From an uncultured Hyphomonadaceae bacterium (GTDB lineage Bacteria > Pseudomonadota > Alphaproteobacteria > Caulobacterales > Maricaulaceae): a stretch of DNA of 64,000 nt. The stretch covers positions 62,001-126,000 of the forward strand of contig CAJXPX010000005.1 in the NCBI GenBank assembly GCA_913058335.1. Reading direction: 5' to 3'. The notes under the pieces are model-generated. The model made no database searches. It was not told the origin of the DNA and worked only from the letters and a program-made list of their open reading frames with translations. Position numbers and translations under genes: made by a program. Every line of letters starts with the position of its first letter. Within the stretch, counting starts at the first letter, position 1. Positions 25,290 through 34,235 of this stretch are shown here, piece after piece.

Positions 25290-26657
25290 ATGGGTATGGA
25301 TGGATTTGAAATGAAGGCCGATTACGGGCAATTCATGGACTTGAAAGAGGGTTGGGTTGATCGACGAATTTTCACAAGAGACGACATTTATGAGCAGGAG
25401 CTTTATAAAATTTTTGCTCGATCATGGTTGTTCGTCGCCCATGAAAGCCAATTGCCAAAAAACGGAGATTTCCTGACTACCCATATGGGGGAGGACGGGG
25501 TCATTGTATCGCGAGGTCACGATGGAAAAGTGAGAGTGTTTCTAAATTCTTGCCCCCATCGTGGTAACAAAGTTTGTTTCGCGGACGCCGGAAACGCCCG
25601 CCGTTTCGTCTGCAATTATCATGGATGGTCTTTCGACGGAAAAGGTGAGTTGCAGGGTGTGCACGAAGAATATTGTTATGACCCTGGTGACCTCGACAAA
25701 TCTAAGAATGGATTAAAACAGGTCGCGAAAATTGACAGTTACAAAGGTCTTATTTTTGCGACATTTGATAATGAAGCAGTGAGCTTAGGTGAATGGCTTG
25801 GAGATTTCCGGTGGTATCTTGATTGCCTTTTGGACAATGAGGATGGTGGAACCGAATTCATGCCGGGCTGTATTAAATCCGAAATTAACGCGAACTGGAA
25901 ATTTGGTGTCGAAAATTTCATTGGTGATGCTCTTCATGCAGGCTGGACTCATGATTCGGGTACACGGGCCATGAATGGCGGCGAACCCTTTCCGCCTGTC
26001 GATATGGCAAATTCATATCATGCAAGTGTCAACGGACATGGTTGGGAGTTTGGATTGGAAGGAGTTGGAGATATATTTCTCTTAGGGCGGCCTAAGGTCA
26101 TGGAATATTATAATGACATTCGTCCTGACATGGCAAAACGGCTCGGTGAAGCCCGTTCTAAAGTTTTTGGATCTGTAGCGTCCGCGTCAATATTTCCGAA
26201 TGTGTCTTTCCTCCCCGGGATCTCGACATTTAGGCAGTGGCAACCAAAGGGTCCCTGGAAGTTTGAGCTGAAAACTTGGGTTATCGTAAATAAAAACATG
26301 CCTGACGAAATCAAAAGTGAAGTTACTAAAGGGGTTATGCAAACATTTGGTCCCGGCGGCGCTTTCGAAATGGACGATGGCGAAAACTGGGAAAACTGCA
26401 CCACTGTAAACAGAGGCGTTGTCACGCGGCACGAGAAACTTCACTATCGCTGCGGAATAAATAGGCGAGTCAACGACCATCCGACTTTCCCCGGTATTCT
26501 CTATCAGGGACAATATAATGATGCCAACCAAAGAAATTTTTACGAACGCTGGGCCGATATGATGGGCGCGGAGCGGATGGCCGATATGCCAGAACGATAT
26601 AAGTCTGTAATGTCTGGGCGCGAAACGCGAGACATTACCGGTGTCAAAGCAGTATAG
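25290..26657 (+). CDS. Ring-hydroxylating dioxygenase, alpha subunit (third set)
   Basis: At 455 residues it has Rieske ligands C88, H90, C108 and H111 and the iron motif VENFIGDALHAGWTH, then MDDGENWENC for the acidic ligand. WLFVAHESQLPKNGDF and the lack of benzoate or salicylate features place it with neutral-arene dioxygenases (toluene/biphenyl/PAH group). Its substrate cannot be fixed; direct ring attack on toluene, biphenyl or a PAH are all possible. GGAGAGAC precedes ATG 25290, which I prefer over ATG 25278. The beta subunit follows after 9 bases. It has no ferredoxin or reductase of its own nearby. Confidence 0.85.
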   Translation: MGMDGFEMKADYGQFMDLKEGWVDRRIFTRDDIYEQELYKIFARSWLFVAHESQLPKNGDFLTTHMGEDGVIVSRGHDGKVRVFLNSCPHRGNKVCFADAGNARRFVCNYHGWSFDGKGELQGVHEEYCYDPGDLDKSKNGLKQVAKIDSYKGLIFATFDNEAVSLGEWLGDFRWYLDCLLDNEDGGTEFMPGCIKSEINANWKFGVENFIGDALHAGWTHDSGTRAMNGGEPFPPVDMANSYHASVNGHGWEFGLEGVGDIFLLGRPKVMEYYNDIRPDMAKRLGEARSKVFGSVASASIFPNVSFLPGISTFRQWQPKGPWKFELKTWVIVNKNMPDEIKSEVTKGVMQTFGPGGAFEMDDGENWENCTTVNRGVVTRHEKLHYRCGINRRVNDHPTFPGILYQGQYNDANQRNFYERWADMMGAERMADMPERYKSVMSGRETRDITGVKAV

Positions 26658-26666
26658 GAGCGCGGC

Positions 26667-27212
26667 ATGAAAGCTCAGAAAAAAGAAATACCGTTGCAGC
26701 CATATGTCTCAATGGAGCTATTAACAACGCTTACCCAGGTTTTGTATCGTGAAGCCCGCCTTTTGGATCAAGAGCGGTATGATGAGTGGGTGAATTTATT
26801 GGCGGAAGACCTGCACTATCATATGCCGGGAATTGAAACCCGATATCGACGTGATAAATACGATCAAGTCGCAGATTTGAATAGAATGGCATACTATGAT
26901 GATAGCAAAGAGGATTTGAAAAAACGATTGGCGCGACTGGAAACAGGAACTGCCTGGTCTGAAGATCCAGCGACTCGGTATGTCCACCTTATTAGCAATG
27001 TTGAAGTTGAGCTTACTGAAAAAGACGACGAGTTTCTGGTTCTCTCCAATTTTTATGCGTATCGAAACCGAAATGAGCGGGACGATGATATGTTGATAGG
27101 GCATCGCTCTGATATTTGGAGACGAGTTGGAGGGGGCTTCGAGCTCGTAAAGCGTCAGATTATTTTAAAGCAAAATATTCTACTGAGCAAAAATTTAAAT
27201 ATATATCTTTGA
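26667..27212 (+). CDS. Ring-hydroxylating dioxygenase, beta subunit (third set)
   Basis: The 181-residue small subunit has the REARLLDQERYDEWVNLL helix region, EDLHYHMPG, WSEDPATRYVHLISN and the tail LLSKNLNIYL typical of BphA2/TodC2-type subunits. GGAGCG lies before the ATG, 9 bases after the alpha stop, so the two are co-expressed. It supports the neutral-arene assignment of its partner. An IclR-type regulator gene follows 86 bases later. Confidence 0.86.
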   Translation: MKAQKKEIPLQPYVSMELLTTLTQVLYREARLLDQERYDEWVNLLAEDLHYHMPGIETRYRRDKYDQVADLNRMAYYDDSKEDLKKRLARLETGTAWSEDPATRYVHLISNVEVELTEKDDEFLVLSNFYAYRNRNERDDDMLIGHRSDIWRRVGGGFELVKRQIILKQNILLSKNLNIYL

Positions 27213-27298
27213 TTTGCAATACATATTATTTTACCATTTAATATCCGGGCGTGATAAGGTAAATATTCGCGCAGAACCGCAATGAGAGTTTATAGAAT

Positions 27299-28078
27299 AT
27301 GTCAAGCGAAAGCGGATCTCAACGATCCGAAAGTAAAAGTATTCGGTCCGTTGAGATCGGAATCAGGGTTCTTGAGGCTTTAATCGCCTCGCCAAAGCCA
27401 CTGGCCTTGAAGGACGTTGCGGAGCGCTCCGATTTGTCAAGGTCGCAAGCCCACCGTTATCTATCAGCCTATGTGAATACGGGACTTGTCAAACGGAACG
27501 AACGGGCAGGTCATTACGAACTGGGCCCATTTTCAATAAAACTTGGTCTCGCGGCTTTCTCGAGGCACGATATTGATGATGAAAGTAAATGGGCGGTTGA
27601 GACTCTCGTCGATGAAACAAACCTAACCGGGTTAGTTAGTATATGGGGGGATCATGGTCCGACGATAATTCGTTGGACTCACGGGTCTCCTCCCATAGCG
27701 ACATCCTTAAGTCTCGGGTCAACGCTTTCCGTACTCAGTTCATCCGCCGGGCAAGTATTTTTTGCATTCACAAATGCTAATCGCACGGCGGCACTCGTCG
27801 CCGCTGAACGAGCTAACGCTACGGTTCAGCCCGATCTTGATGTAGAAGCATTGCGACTGAAAATTAGGCAAGACGGGTATTCAATGGTATCGGATCTTGT
27901 CGTACCAGGGCTGAATGCAATCAGCGCGCCTATTTTAAACAAAGCTGGCGAAGCCGCTGCCGTAATAGGGTTGATTTCCCGTGGTGGGAATAAAATACGC
28001 AGAAACTCTAAAACGGTACAACGGCTGTTGGATGTAACAAGAACGGCCAGTACACACATAGGGTTCGTCGAAAAATAA
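27299..28078 (+). CDS. IclR-family transcriptional regulator
   Basis: This 259-residue protein has the IclR layout: an N-terminal winged helix-turn-helix (about 15-75, with LALKDVAERSDLSRSQAHRY) and a C-terminal effector domain (about 90-255) with SSSAGQVFFAF and GLNAISAPI. Family members bind aromatic or related acids and either activate or repress catabolic operons (PcaR, PobR, MhpR). It is the only transcription factor recognised in the catabolic half; no XylS, XylR or NahR homologue is seen. The GTGCAA-type elements near most promoters, including 28108-28120 right after this gene, are its candidate targets. Confidence 0.88.
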   Translation: MSSESGSQRSESKSIRSVEIGIRVLEALIASPKPLALKDVAERSDLSRSQAHRYLSAYVNTGLVKRNERAGHYELGPFSIKLGLAAFSRHDIDDESKWAVETLVDETNLTGLVSIWGDHGPTIIRWTHGSPPIATSLSLGSTLSVLSSSAGQVFFAFTNANRTAALVAAERANATVQPDLDVEALRLKIRQDGYSMVSDLVVPGLNAISAPILNKAGEAAAVIGLISRGGNKIRRNSKTVQRLLDVTRTASTHIGFVEK

Positions 28079-28107
28079 TCCCCTATGCGTATAAATAATG
28101 CATTTCT

Positions 28108-28120
28108 TATTGTGCAACGA
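28108..28120. promoter_or_regulatory. TATTGTGCAACGA element before the nahE operon
   Basis: TATTGTGCAA at 28108-28117 matches the left ten bases of the palindrome at 16682-16693. It lies 82 bases before nahE and just after the regulator gene, in the 123-base gap that must hold the promoter of the eight-gene operon. Confidence 0.5.
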
Positions 28121-28201
28121 ATTATTTTTGTGTAAACCTTTCCAAGGAAACAGGTAATTCTACTTTTCGTGTTTTACCTTGTGATTTGAGAGGAAATTTA
28201 C

Positions 28202-29206
28202 ATGACGAACCCAATGAAACTTACAGCGCAAGATATACAGGGCGCGTGGGCAATCATGCCGACACCGGCTACACCAAATGCATCAGATTGGCGGGAACGC
28301 AAAACTGTCGATTTGCAGGAAGCTGCACGAGTGGTAGATGATCTCATAAAGTCCGGGGTTAACGGAATTTTGAGCATGGGGACATTTGGGGAAGCGGCCA
28401 CCCTAACTCTTGATGAAAAAATCGATTTCATGGGGGCGATTGTTGATGCCGCCAGTGGCAGGGTTCCAATCTTCGTTGGAACGACGACGCTCAACACGCG
28501 CGACACGGTAGAGTTAACCCGAAAAGCTCAAGATATTGGAGCCGACGGCACGATGTTGGGTATTCCGATGTGGTGCGAGCCAAGCGTAGAGACTGCTGTT
28601 CAGTTTTATCGTGATGTGGCTGAGGGTTGTCCGCAAATGAATATTGCTATTTATGCCAACCCGGAAGCTTTTAAATTCGATTTTCCGCGCAATTTTTGGG
28701 CACAAGTTGCAGAAATTCCTCAGGTTGTGACGGCAAAGTATATAGGTATCGGACCACTGATGCGCGATATGTCTGCGATTAAAGGTCGTATAAAATTACT
28801 CTCTTTGGATTTTGATTACTACGCTGCAGCCCGGATAGACGAGAGCTGCGATGCATTTTGGACCAGCGGCGCAGTTTGTGGGCCAAGTGTCGCCATCTAT
28901 TTACGCGACATTGTGGAGCAAGCCCGGAAAACGGGTGATTGGAGCCAGGCAAAAGCTTTCCAGATGAATTTAGCGCCGACAGCTGCGCCCTTATTCCCTG
29001 GTGGCAGTTTTAAAAGATTCTCGATGTATAATATTGCTTTGGAGAAAATTCGCATGAATGCTGCGGGTTGGATGAATGCTGGGCCGATACGTCCCCCTTA
29101 CCACCTTTGTCCTGAAGAATACGCGGCAGGGGCAAGGCAGTCTGGAGAAATGTGGGCGGATTTAGCCCGACAAATTGACTCCGGAAACCCAAGCTGGGAA
29201 AAATAA
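28202..29206 (+). CDS. nahE: trans-o-Hydroxybenzylidenepyruvate hydratase-aldolase
   Basis: This 334-residue member of the DHDPS/NAL aldolase superfamily fits NahE/DoxI closely in length and sequence. The Schiff-base lysine is in [10 protein letters not shown] and the tyrosine in [13 protein letters not shown]; the N-terminal [11 protein letters not shown] and [16 protein letters not shown] are diagnostic. It cleaves the benzylidenepyruvate intermediate of naphthalene breakdown to salicylaldehyde and pyruvate. It heads a compact operon (28.2-36.1 kb) with reductase, nahC, ferredoxin, salicylate-type oxygenase and nahD. GAGGA precedes the ATG. The next start follows its stop with no gap. Confidence 0.92.
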   Translation: MTNPMKLTAQDIQGAWAIMPTPATPNASDWRERKTVDLQEAARVVDDLIKSGVNGILSMGTFGEAATLTLDEKIDFMGAIVDAASGRVPIFVGTTTLNTRDTVELTRKAQDIGADGTMLGIPMWCEPSVETAVQFYRDVAEGCPQMNIAIYANPEAFKFDFPRNFWAQVAEIPQVVTAKYIGIGPLMRDMSAIKGRIKLLSLDFDYYAAARIDESCDAFWTSGAVCGPSVAIYLRDIVEQARKTGDWSQAKAFQMNLAPTAAPLFPGGSFKRFSMYNIALEKIRMNAAGWMNAGPIRPPYHLCPEEYAAGARQSGEMWADLARQIDSGNPSWEK

Positions 29207-30457
29207 ATGACACTTATTGATAGAGGTGGTGTCATTATTATCGGAGCGAATGTGGCTGGTGGTCGAGCCGCTGAAGCCTTGCGCGTGAACGGGTATGACG
29301 GACCTATTTCTTTGATTGGTGATGAGCCAAGTCCGCCTTATGAGCGTCCTCCATTGTCAAAGGAAATGTTGCTTTCGCCAGAAGAGATTCCCGAGAGTTT
29401 TTTCATTCATCAAGGTGGGTTTTACGGCGAAAATCTGATCGACACATATTTTGGCCAACGCGTAGAAAAGCTTGATTTAAATAGCAAGCGTGTCGAATTG
29501 GGTGGCGGGACTGAAATTTCTTGTGAAAAAGTGATATTATGCACGGGAACACGTGTAAGGAAATTAAACGTTGAAGGTTCTAGCCTGAAAGGTATCCACT
29601 ACCTTCGAACACTTGAGGATTCAAAACGTTTATCTGCAGAACTATCGCCGGGAAAAAGAATCGGCCTTGTAGGAATGGGCGTGATTGGTGCGGAAGTTGC
29701 TGCGAGTGCTCGCAAGCTAGGATGCGAAGTCGTAACGGTCGAGCCTCAAAAGGTGCCGATGGCCAGAGCGTTGGGTGAGCACTTGGGAGGGTGGTTGGCA
29801 AATGTCCACCGTGAGGAAGGTGTCGACGTTCGGCTCGAGACCGGTATCACTGGATTTGACGGATTGAACGGCCGTGTCACCGCGATGTTTTTAACGAACG
29901 GAGACCGTGTGCCTGTCGATACTGTTGTTGTTGGGATCGGTGTTATCCCCAATGATGAGTTAGCAAAAAATACCGGCTTATTAACTGATAATGGCGTGAT
30001 AGTTGACAATACTACGCAAACGTCCAACCCAAATGTTTTTGCGGCGGGTGATGTGGCCAATTCGCCGCTTTATTACGGCGGAAATGGCCGTGTAGAAACA
30101 TATCAAAATGCACAAGATCAAGCGCTTGCTGCGGCGCGTAATATTGCCGAAGCTGATGCGCCATATTTTAAACCTCAATGGTTCTGGACCGATCAATATG
30201 ATATAAATTTGCAGGTTCTCGGTGATGTTACATCCCCTGCGGAAGTTATTGTTAGGGGTGAAACTGATGGCCGCTCATTTACGGTTCTACATGTACGGAA
30301 TAAATTAGTTGTCGGAGTTATCACCGTCAACAAACCGAAAGATATGGCGAGCGCACGGCGAATTCTCGAGAAAAGAATTTTAATCTCAACGGATTTATTG
30401 CGTGATGAAACCAATGATTTACGTCAATTATTGAAAATTTCAAGACAAACTGGTTGA
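29207..30457 (+). CDS. Ferredoxin reductase of a dioxygenase system (FAD, BphA4/NahAa-like)
   Basis: The 416-residue flavoprotein has two dinucleotide-binding folds (GVIIIGANVAGGRAAEAL at the N terminus; RIGLVGMGVIGAEVAASA near 150), the PPYERPPLSKE segment and the FAD motif VFAAGDVANSP near 280. It is the rubredoxin/BphA4-type reductase that passes NADH electrons to a Rieske ferredoxin. With the Rieske ferredoxin at 31.5 kb it is the only such chain in the window, so it may feed several of the five oxygenases. It starts immediately after nahE. Confidence 0.9.
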   Translation: MTLIDRGGVIIIGANVAGGRAAEALRVNGYDGPISLIGDEPSPPYERPPLSKEMLLSPEEIPESFFIHQGGFYGENLIDTYFGQRVEKLDLNSKRVELGGGTEISCEKVILCTGTRVRKLNVEGSSLKGIHYLRTLEDSKRLSAELSPGKRIGLVGMGVIGAEVAASARKLGCEVVTVEPQKVPMARALGEHLGGWLANVHREEGVDVRLETGITGFDGLNGRVTAMFLTNGDRVPVDTVVVGIGVIPNDELAKNTGLLTDNGVIVDNTTQTSNPNVFAAGDVANSPLYYGGNGRVETYQNAQDQALAAARNIAEADAPYFKPQWFWTDQYDINLQVLGDVTSPAEVIVRGETDGRSFTVLHVRNKLVVGVITVNKPKDMASARRILEKRILISTDLLRDETNDLRQLLKISRQTG

Positions 30458-30526
30458 TTTATTCTCCCATGTATTTTACATATAGTAATAATCAATGTAT
30501 AATTTGCAACGATGTATGGAGACGTT

Positions 30527-31426
30527 ATGACTGGTGTTATTGAGTTGGGATATTTCGGAATATCAGTTTCCGATGGTGCGGCCTGGCGGAAGTATGCAAC
30601 GAAATATATCGGCATGGAAATTGCCGAAGGCGATAATGAGAATCAATTTCATTTAAGGATGGATAATTGGTTTCGCCGAATAACAGTCGATGTTAACGGT
30701 GAGGACGATCTTTCGTATATTGGATGGCGCGTCGCAAGTGGAGAAGATCTGGCTGCAATGGCAGATAAACTAAAATCCGCGAAAATTAAGTTTAAATGGG
30801 GAAGCGACGAAGAGGCCAGCCAGCGGCGTGTTTTGGGCTTACTGAAGCTTGAAAGCCCAGGTGGTATTCCGACTGAGATTTTTCATGGCCCACAGGTTGA
30901 CGCGAATAAACCATTCCATCCGGGCCGCCCATTATTTGGAAAGTTTCTGACTGGCGATCAAGGATTGGGCCATTTTGTGTTAAATGAAATGCATGTACCT
31001 GAAGCGCTGGCTTTCTATTCACTTCTAGGGTTTCGGGGCGGTGAAGAATATGCATTGACAATGCCTGATGGCATGGTGGTTAAGCCTATTTTTATGAGCT
31101 GCAATGACCGTCAGCACTCGATAGCCTTTAATCTGGGGCCTATGGAGAAACGTATAAACCACTTGATGCTGGAATATACTGAGCTTGATGATTTGGGTCT
31201 GGCGCATGACATAATTCGTCAGGCAAATATTGATGTTGCGCTACAATTGGGAAAACACTCCAACGACCAAATGTTATCTTTTTATTGCTCAAATCCGTCG
31301 GGTTGGCTTTGGGAGCTAGGGTGGGGCGCGCGTAAACGGTTGGCCGCTACTGAATATTACACGGGCGATATCTTCGGCCATGGTCCGGAAGCATCGGGCT
31401 ACGGTATGGATGGCATTGATCTGTAA
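30527..31426 (+). CDS. nahC: 1,2-Dihydroxynaphthalene dioxygenase
   Basis: A 299-residue type I extradiol dioxygenase. Iron ligands are H149 (DQGLGHFVLN), H212 (INHLMLEYTELDDLG) and E263 (GWLWELGW). VIELGYFGISVSD, the HPGRPLFGKFLTGDQGLGH segment and YYTGDIFGHGPEASGYG at the end follow NahC nearly position by position. It opens 1,2-dihydroxynaphthalene to 2-hydroxychromene-2-carboxylate. ATG 30527 is preferred over 30512 because GGAGACG is 6-7 bases upstream. It is a different subfamily from the xylE-type enzyme at 10.9 kb. Confidence 0.92.
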   Translation: MTGVIELGYFGISVSDGAAWRKYATKYIGMEIAEGDNENQFHLRMDNWFRRITVDVNGEDDLSYIGWRVASGEDLAAMADKLKSAKIKFKWGSDEEASQRRVLGLLKLESPGGIPTEIFHGPQVDANKPFHPGRPLFGKFLTGDQGLGHFVLNEMHVPEALAFYSLLGFRGGEEYALTMPDGMVVKPIFMSCNDRQHSIAFNLGPMEKRINHLMLEYTELDDLGLAHDIIRQANIDVALQLGKHSNDQMLSFYCSNPSGWLWELGWGARKRLAATEYYTGDIFGHGPEASGYGMDGIDL

Positions 31427-31465
31427 TGCAGCTCGGTTTTAAACTAATTAGCGGATGAGATAGCG

Positions 31466-31783
31466 ATGGAAAAGGTAGTTGTTTGCGAAAAAAAAGATGT
31501 TGTCGAGGACGAGCCCTTCAGCGCAAATCCAGAAGGGTTTCCCGCGCTCGCCGTATATTTAGTTGATGGAGAGTATTTCGTCACCGACAATATATGTACC
31601 CACGGGGCGGCATTGTTGACAGATGGCTACCAAGAAGGTGAGGAAATTGAATGTCCTTTTCATGGCGGAGCCTTCAATATTAAAACAGGTGAACCTACGG
31701 CATTTCCATGTCAAACCGCAATTAATACATATCCTGTGACACTGGACGGCGACCAAATTAAAATCGAAGGGCTGGTGAAATAA
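31466..31783 (+). CDS. Rieske-type ferredoxin (NahAb/BphA3-like)
   Basis: At 105 residues it has the Rieske ligands C-x-H (NICTHGAAL) and C-x2-H (ECPFHGGAFN), with FPALAVYLVDGEYFVTD before them. It shuttles electrons from the FAD reductase to Rieske oxygenases. It is the only Rieske ferredoxin in the window and overlaps the start of the next oxygenase beta gene by one base, so it is most tightly tied to that salicylate-type oxygenase but is likely shared with the naphthalene-type one. Confidence 0.9.
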   Translation: MEKVVVCEKKDVVEDEPFSANPEGFPALAVYLVDGEYFVTDNICTHGAALLTDGYQEGEEIECPFHGGAFNIKTGEPTAFPCQTAINTYPVTLDGDQIKIEGLVK

Positions 31784-32280
31784 TGGAGCTTGCTGAAGCG
31801 AAATTAGGCATTGAGTCTTCCGTATTTTTAGACATTTGCAAATTACAGACAAAATATAGCCAAGTGATTGACACTGACAAGCTCGAAGATTGGCCGGATT
31901 TATTTGTTGACGATTGCCTCTATAAAATCCAACCGCGTGAAAACTTCGATCGAGACCTCGAAGGGAGCGTAATTGTTTGTACGAGTAAAGGCATGCTTGT
32001 TGACCGCGTGGTTGCCCATCGACACGCCAACATCTTTGCTGAGCACGTCTATCGACATGTGGTTGGAATGCCGCTGATCCATAACACTGACGATGGAATG
32101 ATATCGACCTCAACCAGTTATGTCGTCTTTAGAACCCTGAACGACGGAGAGTCCGTTACTTATAGTGTCGGTCGCTATGAGGATAAACTTGTTCGAGAAA
32201 ACGGGACATTGAAGTTCAAAGAACGACAAGTGATTTTCGACACTAATCAAATTGCGACGCAAATGGTCACACCAATTTAA
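31783..32280 (+). CDS. Aromatic-acid oxygenase, beta subunit (salicylate type)
   Basis: The 165-residue small subunit starts on the last base of the ferredoxin stop codon. LQTKYSQVIDTDKLEDWPDLF, YKIQPRENFDRDL and the conserved ADVSMGNH-like region here as MLVDRVVAHRHANIF match the NagH/AndAd/AhdA1d group that works on salicylate or anthranilate. It precedes its alpha subunit by 11 bases; beta-before-alpha order is the reverse of the other four oxygenase pairs in the window. Confidence 0.85.
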   Translation: MELAEAKLGIESSVFLDICKLQTKYSQVIDTDKLEDWPDLFVDDCLYKIQPRENFDRDLEGSVIVCTSKGMLVDRVVAHRHANIFAEHVYRHVVGMPLIHNTDDGMISTSTSYVVFRTLNDGESVTYSVGRYEDKLVRENGTLKFKERQVIFDTNQIATQMVTPI

Positions 32281-32291
32281 GGACAATCGAA

Positions 32292-33560
32292 ATGAATGCG
32301 ATCGTTAATACTGACAATCTTCTGAAATCATGGCCAACACAAGGAAAAGGTGACGGCTATAATGTTCCCTATGGAATTTTTACAGAAACGGATGTTTACA
32401 ACGAAGAGCAAAAACGAATATTCCGGGGGCCTAATTGGTCATTTGTTGGGCTAGAGGCAGAGATACTCAAATCAGGTGATTTTAAATCTACATTTATTGG
32501 CGACACACCAGTCGTCGTAATGCGAGATGAGGACGGTGACGTCCATGTGGTCGTAAATAGATGCGCGCATCGAGGGGCGAAAGTCTGCCGGTCGTTACGC
32601 GGTAATACACCGAACTTAGAATGCGTTTATCACTCTTGGGCGTACAATTTGAAAGGCGATTTAATTGGCCTTCCTTTTCGTCGCGGAATAAAAGGGAATG
32701 GCGGCATGCCAAAGTCTTTCGACATGAAAGAACATAGCCTGCAAAAACTACGTGTTGAAACCTACAAAGGTCTCATATTTGCGAGCTTTTCTGATACCGT
32801 TGAAAGCTTACCTGATTTTTTAGGGGAAACGGCTTGTGAGAGTATAGACCGTATTTTTAACCGTCCGATAAAAATATTGGGCGACCAACGGCAAAGAATT
32901 TTCGGTAACTGGAAATTATATGCTGAAAACACTCGCGATCCATATCATGCGAGTCTTTTACATATGTTCCATAATACTTTCGGGCTTTACAGAGCTTCAC
33001 AAAAAGGTGGATGCAAGTTGGATGATAAATTTCGCCATTCAATACTCTGGTCGTCAAAAGGTACGTCTTCCACCGCCGAAGACGCGAAAATTTATAAAGA
33101 CAACAGAGCTTTTAATTCAGATTTTACGTTGCAAGACCCGTCTATCTTAGCTGGCAAACCTGACTTTGATGATGATATTACAGTTGTGATATTAGCACTT
33201 TTTCCTAATGTCATCGTACAGCAAATATCAAATACATTGGCGGTCCGCCAAATTGTAACATATGGCCCGAAAGAATTTGAACTGGTGTGGACGTCGTTCG
33301 GGTATGCTGATGATGATCATGAAATGGATGTGATCCGCTTAAAACAAAGCAATTTGATTGGGCCTGCGGGACTGATTTCCATGGAGGACGGTGAGGCGGT
33401 TGAACTTGTCCACGACGGTATTATACGTGATCAAGATCAATTCTCGTATATGGGTATGGGCGGAGGCGAACCCGGGTCTTCCGACCATCTTGTAACAGAA
33501 AGTTCCATAATTGGATTTTGGGAATATTACAGGGATATAATGGGGCAACAGCCGGCTTAA
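32292..33560 (+). CDS. Aromatic-acid oxygenase, alpha subunit (probable salicylate hydroxylase)
   Basis: This 422-residue Rieske large subunit has C91, H93, C111 and H114 and the iron motif AENTRDPYHASLLHMF. VPYGIFTETDVYNEEQ, RIFRGPNWSFVGLEAEI and GPAGLISMEDGEAVELV place it in the NagG/AhdA1/AndAc/TphA2 branch acting on salicylate, anthranilate or terephthalate. Because it lies between nahC, nahE and nahD, salicylate is the likeliest substrate, giving catechol (1-hydroxylase) that xylE could open, or gentisate (5-hydroxylase); no gentisate dioxygenase is seen, which favours catechol. Electrons would come from the adjacent ferredoxin and reductase. Confidence 0.85.
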   Translation: MNAIVNTDNLLKSWPTQGKGDGYNVPYGIFTETDVYNEEQKRIFRGPNWSFVGLEAEILKSGDFKSTFIGDTPVVVMRDEDGDVHVVVNRCAHRGAKVCRSLRGNTPNLECVYHSWAYNLKGDLIGLPFRRGIKGNGGMPKSFDMKEHSLQKLRVETYKGLIFASFSDTVESLPDFLGETACESIDRIFNRPIKILGDQRQRIFGNWKLYAENTRDPYHASLLHMFHNTFGLYRASQKGGCKLDDKFRHSILWSSKGTSSTAEDAKIYKDNRAFNSDFTLQDPSILAGKPDFDDDITVVILALFPNVIVQQISNTLAVRQIVTYGPKEFELVWTSFGYADDDHEMDVIRLKQSNLIGPAGLISMEDGEAVELVHDGIIRDQDQFSYMGMGGGEPGSSDHLVTESSIIGFWEYYRDIMGQQPA

Positions 33561-33574
33561 CGGAGATCGGTTCA

Positions 33575-34174
33575 GTGAAAACAATAGACTTTTACTTCGA
33601 TTTCATGAGTCCGTTTAGCTATCTCGCTAATGTTAAGCTCCCTGATATAGCGGAAAAATCGAATGCGAGATTAGTGTATCATCCTGTGGACATTCCGAGC
33701 GCAAAATTAGCTGCCGGAAATTATGGTCCGTCGAACAGGGAGGTGAAACCGAAAATCGCCGTGATGCTTCCTGATATCAAAAGATGGTGCGCATTATATA
33801 ATGTTCCTTTTAAATTCCCTAAAGACTTGGATTGTACAATTTGGAATACCGCAAGTCTCTTCGCTAAGGAACACGGGGACATCCGCGCATTTGTAAATGA
33901 GGGTTTTCACAGAATATGGGGCTGCGGAATTGATGCCACCGATCAAATTGAATTAAGAAAATCAGCCGATAAAATAGGTCTTAACTCCAATGAATTGCTC
34001 GATTACGTCAATTCTACTAAAGGATCTGTGGATTTCAAAAAAGCCTGTGTAAACGCATTTCAAAATGGAATATTTGGCGCACCGATTATGGTTGTTGATG
34101 ACCAATATTTTTGGGGAAATGACCGGCTGGATTTTCTGGAAGGGTATTTAATGGGAGATATCCCGCCCGTTTAA
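33575..34174 (+). CDS. nahD: 2-Hydroxychromene-2-carboxylate isomerase
   Basis: The 199-residue protein is a kappa-class GST/DsbA-like isomerase. KTIDFYFDFMSPFSYLAN holds the catalytic serine, and WNTASLFAKEHGDI and FGAPIMVVDDQYFWGNDRLD are typical of NahD. It converts the nahC product to the benzylidenepyruvate that nahE cleaves. GTG 33575 is the best start (CGGAGATCGG just upstream and direct match to family N terminus); the longer frame from 33518 overlaps the oxygenase gene. All three ring-cleavage genes nahE, C and D are thus in one operon. Confidence 0.9.
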   Translation: MKTIDFYFDFMSPFSYLANVKLPDIAEKSNARLVYHPVDIPSAKLAAGNYGPSNREVKPKIAVMLPDIKRWCALYNVPFKFPKDLDCTIWNTASLFAKEHGDIRAFVNEGFHRIWGCGIDATDQIELRKSADKIGLNSNELLDYVNSTKGSVDFKKACVNAFQNGIFGAPIMVVDDQYFWGNDRLDFLEGYLMGDIPPV

Positions 34175-34235
34175 AACATCTCATAATTTGAACGCTATTT
34201 CGTGTTCAACGGCAGCACGACCCGGAAAATTTCCA

